Shown: in pieces, positions 4,739-8,031 of the stretch
Layout: each line of letters begins with the position of its first letter
Position numbering within the stretch: the stretch's first letter is position 1
Assembly: GCA_002371715.1 (NCBI GenBank)
Contig: DFGF01000143.1
Location: 1 to 8,031, forward strand
Origin: Prevotella sp. UBA3757
GTDB taxonomy: Bacteria > Bacteroidota > Bacteroidia > Bacteroidales > Bacteroidaceae
Direction: 5' to 3'
DNA length: 8,031 nt
The notes under the pieces: model-generated
What the model was told of the DNA's origin: nothing
Database searches by the model: none
What the model saw: only the letters and a program-made list of their open reading frames with translations
Made by a program: the position numbers and the translations under genes

Positions 4739-5986
4739 TTATTCATCTCGCATGGCGTCGACGGGTTTGATGCTCATGGCGCGGGCGGCAGGTGCCAGTC
4801 CGGCCAGTACGCCCATCACCGACACGATGAGGGCGGCCAGGATGGCTGTCCAGAAGCCTACCTGGAAGTGTATCTGGACGATGCCGTCCTCCGTATTGCC
4901 CATCTCTAGCATCTGCAGGACGAGGACCCCCAGCAGGATACCGCTCATGCCGGCTACGAGGGTCAGTATGATGCTCTCTGAGATGATTTGCGACAGTATC
5001 ATGCGCGGTGTGGCGCCAATGGCACGCCGGATGCCTATCTCCGTCGTCCGTTCGCGCACGGTGACCATCATGATGTTGCTGACGCCGATGGCTCCGGCCA
5101 GCAGTGTGCCGAGGCCGACGAGCCAGATGAGGAAGTTGACCCCCTTGAAGAGGTTGTCGAGCAACTGGAAGAGCACCTCCGTATTAAAGACCATAGCGCC
5201 CTGTTCGTCGGTCGGGTCCACGTAGTGGGCGCGGGCAATGGTCTCGCGGATGCGGTCGGTAATGGCCGACATGACGACGCCTGTGCGCCCCGTGACGGCT
5301 ATCATGTCGACGGCCGTCCCACGGTTGTAGGCCTGCTGCATCATGGTCAGCGGCAGGATGACCTGCGTGCCGGCCTCTCCGCCGAAGGATACGCCCCCCG
5401 ACATGTTGTAGTCGACGCCCACCACCTGATAGTAGATGCCATTGATGCGAACCGACTTGCCACAGGGGTCGCCACCGCCGGGAAAGAGCGTCTTGTAGGT
5501 CTGTTTCTGGATGACGCACACCTTACGGTGGTCGCGGATGTCGGCATCGTTGATGTAGCGTCCGTAGAACATCTGCGGACTGTTTACGCGGCGGTAGTCG
5601 GGCAGTGCACCGTTGACGCTGACCTCGGCCTTGCGGTCCTGGTAATACGCTGTGCCGCCGTTCGAGAACAGCAGTGGCGTGATGACGTCGAGTTCCGGCA
5701 CGGCCTGGCGCAGCCGTTGCACGTCTTTCTGTTCCATGGCCCAGTAGCGGCCCTTGCGGAAACCCTTGTAGGCTTTCGACGTGGGCTGTGCCCAGATCAT
5801 GGCCGAATTGGTGGCAAAACCGGCAAAGTTCTTCTCCAGTCCTTCCTTCAGTCCTTGTCCGCCGCCCATCAGTCCGACCAGCATGAAGACGCCCCAGAAG
5901 ACGCCGAAGCCCGTCAGCAGCGAGCGCGACTTGTTGCGCGTCAGCGTGTCGAGTATTTCTCTGTATGTATCGATATCTATTCTCAT
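4739..5986 (-). CDS. ABC transporter permease B (MacB periplasmic core plus FtsX domain)
   Basis: This inner-membrane permease of the type VII (MacB/LolCE-like) ABC family lacks its own ATPase domain. The first transmembrane helix is at about 22-42 (SLLTGFGVFWGVFMLVGLMGG). A periplasmic core domain follows (about 43-275). Three further helices lie at about 283-308, 334-358 and 377-403. The FtsX-family signature between helices 2 and 3 is GVSNIMMVTVRERTTEIGIRRAIGA (301-325). The 415-residue length is typical. It is clearly related to permease A and ends similarly (IKPVDAMRDE against IRPIEALRAD), but is divergent over the periplasmic core, so the two likely form a heterodimer. It follows permease A by 37 bp. 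The ATG at 5986 has no evident Shine-Dalgarno sequence. Confidence 0.94.
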   Translation of the reverse strand: MRIDIDTYREILDTLTRNKSRSLLTGFGVFWGVFMLVGLMGGGQGLKEGLEKNFAGFATNSAMIWAQPTSKAYKGFRKGRYWAMEQKDVQRLRQAVPELDVITPLLFSNGGTAYYQDRKAEVSVNGALPDYRRVNSPQMFYGRYINDADIRDHRKVCVIQKQTYKTLFPGGGDPCGKSVRINGIYYQVVGVDYNMSGGVSFGGEAGTQVILPLTMMQQAYNRGTAVDMIAVTGRTGVVMSAITDRIRETIARAHYVDPTDEQGAMVFNTEVLFQLLDNLFKGVNFLIWLVGLGTLLAGAIGVSNIMMVTVRERTTEIGIRRAIGATPRMILSQIISESIILTLVAGMSGILLGVLVLQMLEMGNTEDGIVQIHFQVGFWTAILAALIVSVMGVLAGLAPAARAMSIKPVDAMRDE

Positions 5987-5994
5987 GATTGGAT

Positions 5995-6029
5995 GTCCAT
6001 TATCATTTATCCATTGTCAGTTGTCAGTC
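5995..6029 (+). repeat. 7-bp tandem repeat in the permease A to permease B spacer
   Basis: Five exact 7-bp steps on the + strand: GTCCATT, ATCATTT, ATCCATT, GTCAGTT, GTCAGTC. They fill most of the 37-bp gap and run over the stop codon of permease A (6024-6026). The first 22 bases from 6001 match 952-973 of the galactanase signal sequence at 20 positions. Here the array is antisense to the genes and is not translated in either permease frame apart from the last codons of permease A. Confidence 0.8.
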
Positions 6030-7262
6030 GGCACGCAGTGCTTCGATGGGACGGATGCGGCTGGCCTTGAAGGCGGGTATGAGTCCGGCTATGGTGCCGG
6101 CGAGCACCATGACCATTGTGGCCTCGATGCAGACGTCGAGTCCCACCGTCGGGTCGACGAACATGGTAGCCTTGAAGAGACCCGTGTCGATGGTCTCATG
6201 GCCCAGTGTGGCATCCATGTATTCGTTCGCCAGGATGCCCAGCACCATGCCGATATAGCCGAAGAAGGTAGTGATGATGACGCTCTCGACGATGATGAGT
6301 CGCAGGATGCCCCAGGGCTTGGCACCGATGGCCTTGCGGATGCCGAACTCATGGGTGCGCTCCTTGACGGTGATGAGCATGATGTTCGAGACGCCCACGA
6401 TGCCGCTGAGCAGCGTGAAGAGGCCCACGACCCACAGGAAGGTGCGGATGATGTCGATGCCCGTCTCCATCTGCAGGTTCTGGGTGAAGCGGTTCCAGAT
6501 CCAGACGGCCTCCTCGTCGTCGGGATGCGCCTGGTGCTCAGCATTCAGCCGTCGGCGGTAGTCGCGCTCGAAGTCCTCGTTGGCCTCCTTTGTTGTCAGA
6601 CCGTGGAAGGTCAGCTCGATGCGTCCGGCATCGTCAGTATTGGCACCGTAGATGCTTTTGATGGCCGAATACGACGAGAAGGCGTCGGCCCGTCCGTTCT
6701 GTTGCTCCTTATAGATGCCCACCACCTGGAAGGCGAGGGCACCCACATTGACGTGTGAGCCTATCCTGGCACCGAGTTCCTTGGCCTGTTTGTTGCCCAG
6801 CACCAGCACCTTGCGCTTCTCGTTCAGGTCTATCTGGTTGATGAAGCGTCCCTCCATCATCTCCACCTTGTCAATCTTGGTGTGGTTGGGGTAGACACCG
6901 CAGATGCTGGTGTTCAGGTATTGCTGTCCGAAGCTGATGGTGGCCGAGGTGCGGTACTGTGCGCCGACCTCGTCGATGGTTCCGGCAAAGTCGTGCTGGG
7001 TGATGTCGATGTCGCGCTGGTGCAGTCGGATGTCGCGCCCCTCCTTCAGTCCCTGGTAGGGCTTCGACGTCCAGCCGCCGAACACCACCATCGAACTGGA
7101 CAGGAATCGGCTCGACTGGCGGAGCTGGGCGTTGATGAGTCCGTTGCCGGCGCCCAGCAGCACGATGAGCATGAAGATGCCCCATGCCACGGCGAAGCCC
7201 GTCAGCGTGGTGCGCAGCTTGTTGCGGCGTGCCGTCTGCCATATTTCATTTAGTAATTCCAT
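6024..7262 (-). CDS. ABC transporter permease A (MacB periplasmic core plus FtsX domain)
   Basis: This is the second permease of the pump. Helix 1 is at about 18-38 (TTLTGFAVAWGIFMLIVLLGA); the periplasmic core extends to about 268; helices 2 to 4 lie at about 272-297, 318-345 and 376-398. The FtsX-family signature is GVSNIMLITVKERTHEFGIRKAIGA (290-314). The N-terminal amphipathic segment (MELLNEIWQTARRNKLRTT) resembles that of other MacB-type permeases. The core holds Gly-rich GLKEGRDIRL and MMEGRFINQ segments common to the MacB_PCD family. The 412-residue length is typical. The start codon is preceded directly by six A residues, giving an A-rich leader and no Shine-Dalgarno sequence. It lies downstream of the ATPase across an 85-bp repeat-filled gap. 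Confidence 0.94.
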   Translation of the reverse strand: MELLNEIWQTARRNKLRTTLTGFAVAWGIFMLIVLLGAGNGLINAQLRQSSRFLSSSMVVFGGWTSKPYQGLKEGRDIRLHQRDIDITQHDFAGTIDEVGAQYRTSATISFGQQYLNTSICGVYPNHTKIDKVEMMEGRFINQIDLNEKRKVLVLGNKQAKELGARIGSHVNVGALAFQVVGIYKEQQNGRADAFSSYSAIKSIYGANTDDAGRIELTFHGLTTKEANEDFERDYRRRLNAEHQAHPDDEEAVWIWNRFTQNLQMETGIDIIRTFLWVVGLFTLLSGIVGVSNIMLITVKERTHEFGIRKAIGAKPWGILRLIIVESVIITTFFGYIGMVLGILANEYMDATLGHETIDTGLFKATMFVDPTVGLDVCIEATMVMVLAGTIAGLIPAFKASRIRPIEALRAD

Positions 7263-7268
7263 TTTTTT

Positions 7269-7349
7269 GCTGGCTAATCAAGTTCTACTAGTTTTACTAG
7301 TTTAACTAGTTCAACTAGTCTTATTAGTTTTACTAGTTCTGCTGGTTTC
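7269..7349 (+). repeat. 9-bp tandem repeat array with a palindromic ACTAGT core
   Basis: Nine consecutive 9-bp units nearly fill the 85-bp gap between the ATPase and permease A. Perfect ACTAGT cores begin at 7287, 7296, 7305, 7314 and 7332, with ATTAGT at 7323. Degenerate units lie at the edges (GCTGGC at 7269, TCAAGT at 7278, GCTGGT at 7341). The last unit overlaps the ATPase stop codon (7348-7350). The core is its own reverse complement, so any two units can pair in RNA. Stops occur in some frames and it is not coding. There is no U-run typical of a terminator and no promoter motif. Confidence 0.93.
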
Positions 7350-8022
7350 ACTCATTACGCGGAGGCTCTATGATGCCGTCCTTGATGCGGATGATGCGGT
7401 TGGTCTGGGCTCCCACGTTGGGATCGTGGGTGACGATGATCTGCGTGATTTTCTCTTCGACGTTCAACTGTTTCAGCAGTTGCATCACCTCGACGCTGGT
7501 CTTCGAGTCGAGGGCACCCGTCGGTTCGTCTGCCAGGATGATCTGGGGCCGCGTGATTAGTGCGCGGGCTATGGCCACGCGCTGCTTCTGACCGCCGGAG
7601 AGTTCGTTGGGGTAGTGCTCGGCCCAGTCCAGCAGACCCAGCCTCTCCAGGTATTCCAGAGCCAGGGTATGTCGCTTCTTGCGCGACACGCCCTGATAGA
7701 ATAGTGGCAGTTCGACGTTCTCGACGGCCGTCTTGAACGAGATGAGGTTGAACGACTGGAAGATGAAGCCGATCATGCGGTTGCGGTATTCGGCTGCCTT
7801 GCTCTCCGAGAGGTTCCAGATGGGCACTCCGTTGAGTTCGTAACTCCCTGAGTCGTAGTTGTCCAGGATGCCCAGGATGTTGAGCAGTGTCGATTTGCCC
7901 GACCCTGAGGCTCCCATGATGCTGACGAACTCACCCTCGGCGATGTCGAGTGAGATGCCCTTCAGTACGTGCAGCGGTTGGGCGCCCTGATAGGTTTTGT
8001 GGATGTCTTGTAAGTGTATCAC
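7348..8022 (-). CDS. ABC transporter ATPase, MacB/LolD type
   Basis: This cytoplasmic ATPase powers the two permeases encoded next. All catalytic motifs are intact: Walker A GASGSGKS (37-44), Q-loop FIFQSFNL (Q89), signature LSGGQKQR (141-148), Walker B IILADEPTGALD (161-172, E166 catalytic) and H-loop VTHD (H199). The 224-residue length is that of a stand-alone ATPase, whereas E. coli MacB fuses this domain to its permease. The start is GTG at 8022, giving M-I-H-L-Q-D-I-H-K-T-Y; an in-frame TAA at 8031-8029 leaves no room for an upstream ATG, so the GTG start is well supported. It is the first operon gene visible. The promoter, or an upstream gene, lies outside the window. Confidence 0.96.
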   Translation of the reverse strand: MIHLQDIHKTYQGAQPLHVLKGISLDIAEGEFVSIMGASGSGKSTLLNILGILDNYDSGSYELNGVPIWNLSESKAAEYRNRMIGFIFQSFNLISFKTAVENVELPLFYQGVSRKKRHTLALEYLERLGLLDWAEHYPNELSGGQKQRVAIARALITRPQIILADEPTGALDSKTSVEVMQLLKQLNVEEKITQIIVTHDPNVGAQTNRIIRIKDGIIEPPRNE

Positions 8023-8031
8023 TGTAATTTA

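Noticed and set aside
4988..6070. 360-codon open frame on the + strand opposite permease B
   Set aside because: It is the antisense shadow of a well-supported permease. Its His/Asp/Val-rich, low-complexity composition shows no family motif and comes from GC-biased codons read backwards.
5781..6758. 325-codon + strand open frame spanning the permease A/permease B junction
   Set aside because: It is antisense to both permeases with Asp/Glu/Gly-rich composition. The only striking piece (LSFIHCQLSV) comes from the 7-bp repeat, which is reported separately.
7269..7349. CRISPR array or phage attachment site
   Set aside because: The units are 9 bp with no spacers, there are no cas, integrase or tRNA genes nearby, and the flanks are continuous operon genes.

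Overview
The window looks like chromosomal DNA from a member of the Bacteroidales, most likely Prevotella or a close relative. The reasons are: genes with GC-rich codon choice separated by very AT-rich spacers; no clear Shine-Dalgarno sequences but A-rich leaders; a MacAB-type exporter split into separate ATPase, permease, adaptor and outer-membrane genes; a secreted plant-polysaccharide hydrolase with a short 'YDVTGRR...G.KIMVR' tail typical of secreted Prevotella proteins; and an AICAR transformylase of the eukaryote-like type. The genus is an inference.

Layout, left to right. On the + strand are the 3' part of an AICAR transformylase gene (2-646, cut by the window edge), a small very basic unrecognised protein (679-873), and a secreted GH53 endo-beta-1,4-galactanase (902-2170). 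Only 3 bp further, convergent on the - strand, ends a five-gene efflux operon. In transcription order it is: ABC ATPase (8022-7348), permease A (7262-6024), permease B (5986-4739), periplasmic adaptor (4682-3570) and TolC-like outer-membrane channel (3532-2174). The five products make one ATP-driven tripartite pump: the ATPase drives a permease pair in the inner membrane, the adaptor bridges the periplasm, and the TolC-like trimer opens the outer membrane. The substrate cannot be read from sequence. The operon's promoter is probably upstream, beyond position 8031. I saw no match to the Bacteroidetes -7 motif (TAnnTTTG) in the gaps between its genes.

Every gap is shorter than 90 bp, so no long stretch lacks a gene. 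The most unusual content is in those gaps and in the 5' ends of the two genes for exported proteins. Nearly all are built of short tandem repeats with a fixed period but a different sequence at each site: 7 bp at about 646-659, 874-901, 946-973, 3463-3497, 3537-3557, 4700-4720 and 5995-6029, and 9 bp at 7269-7349 and, in frame, inside tolC at 2771-2824. Two of the 7-bp arrays encode the hydrophobic cores of the signal peptides of the galactanase and the TolC-like protein. In both, the array runs directly into the same 18-bp palindromic element, which encodes the signal-peptidase site and differs between copies only by a compensating base-pair change. I see no CRISPR array, tRNA, rRNA, transposase or phage gene.
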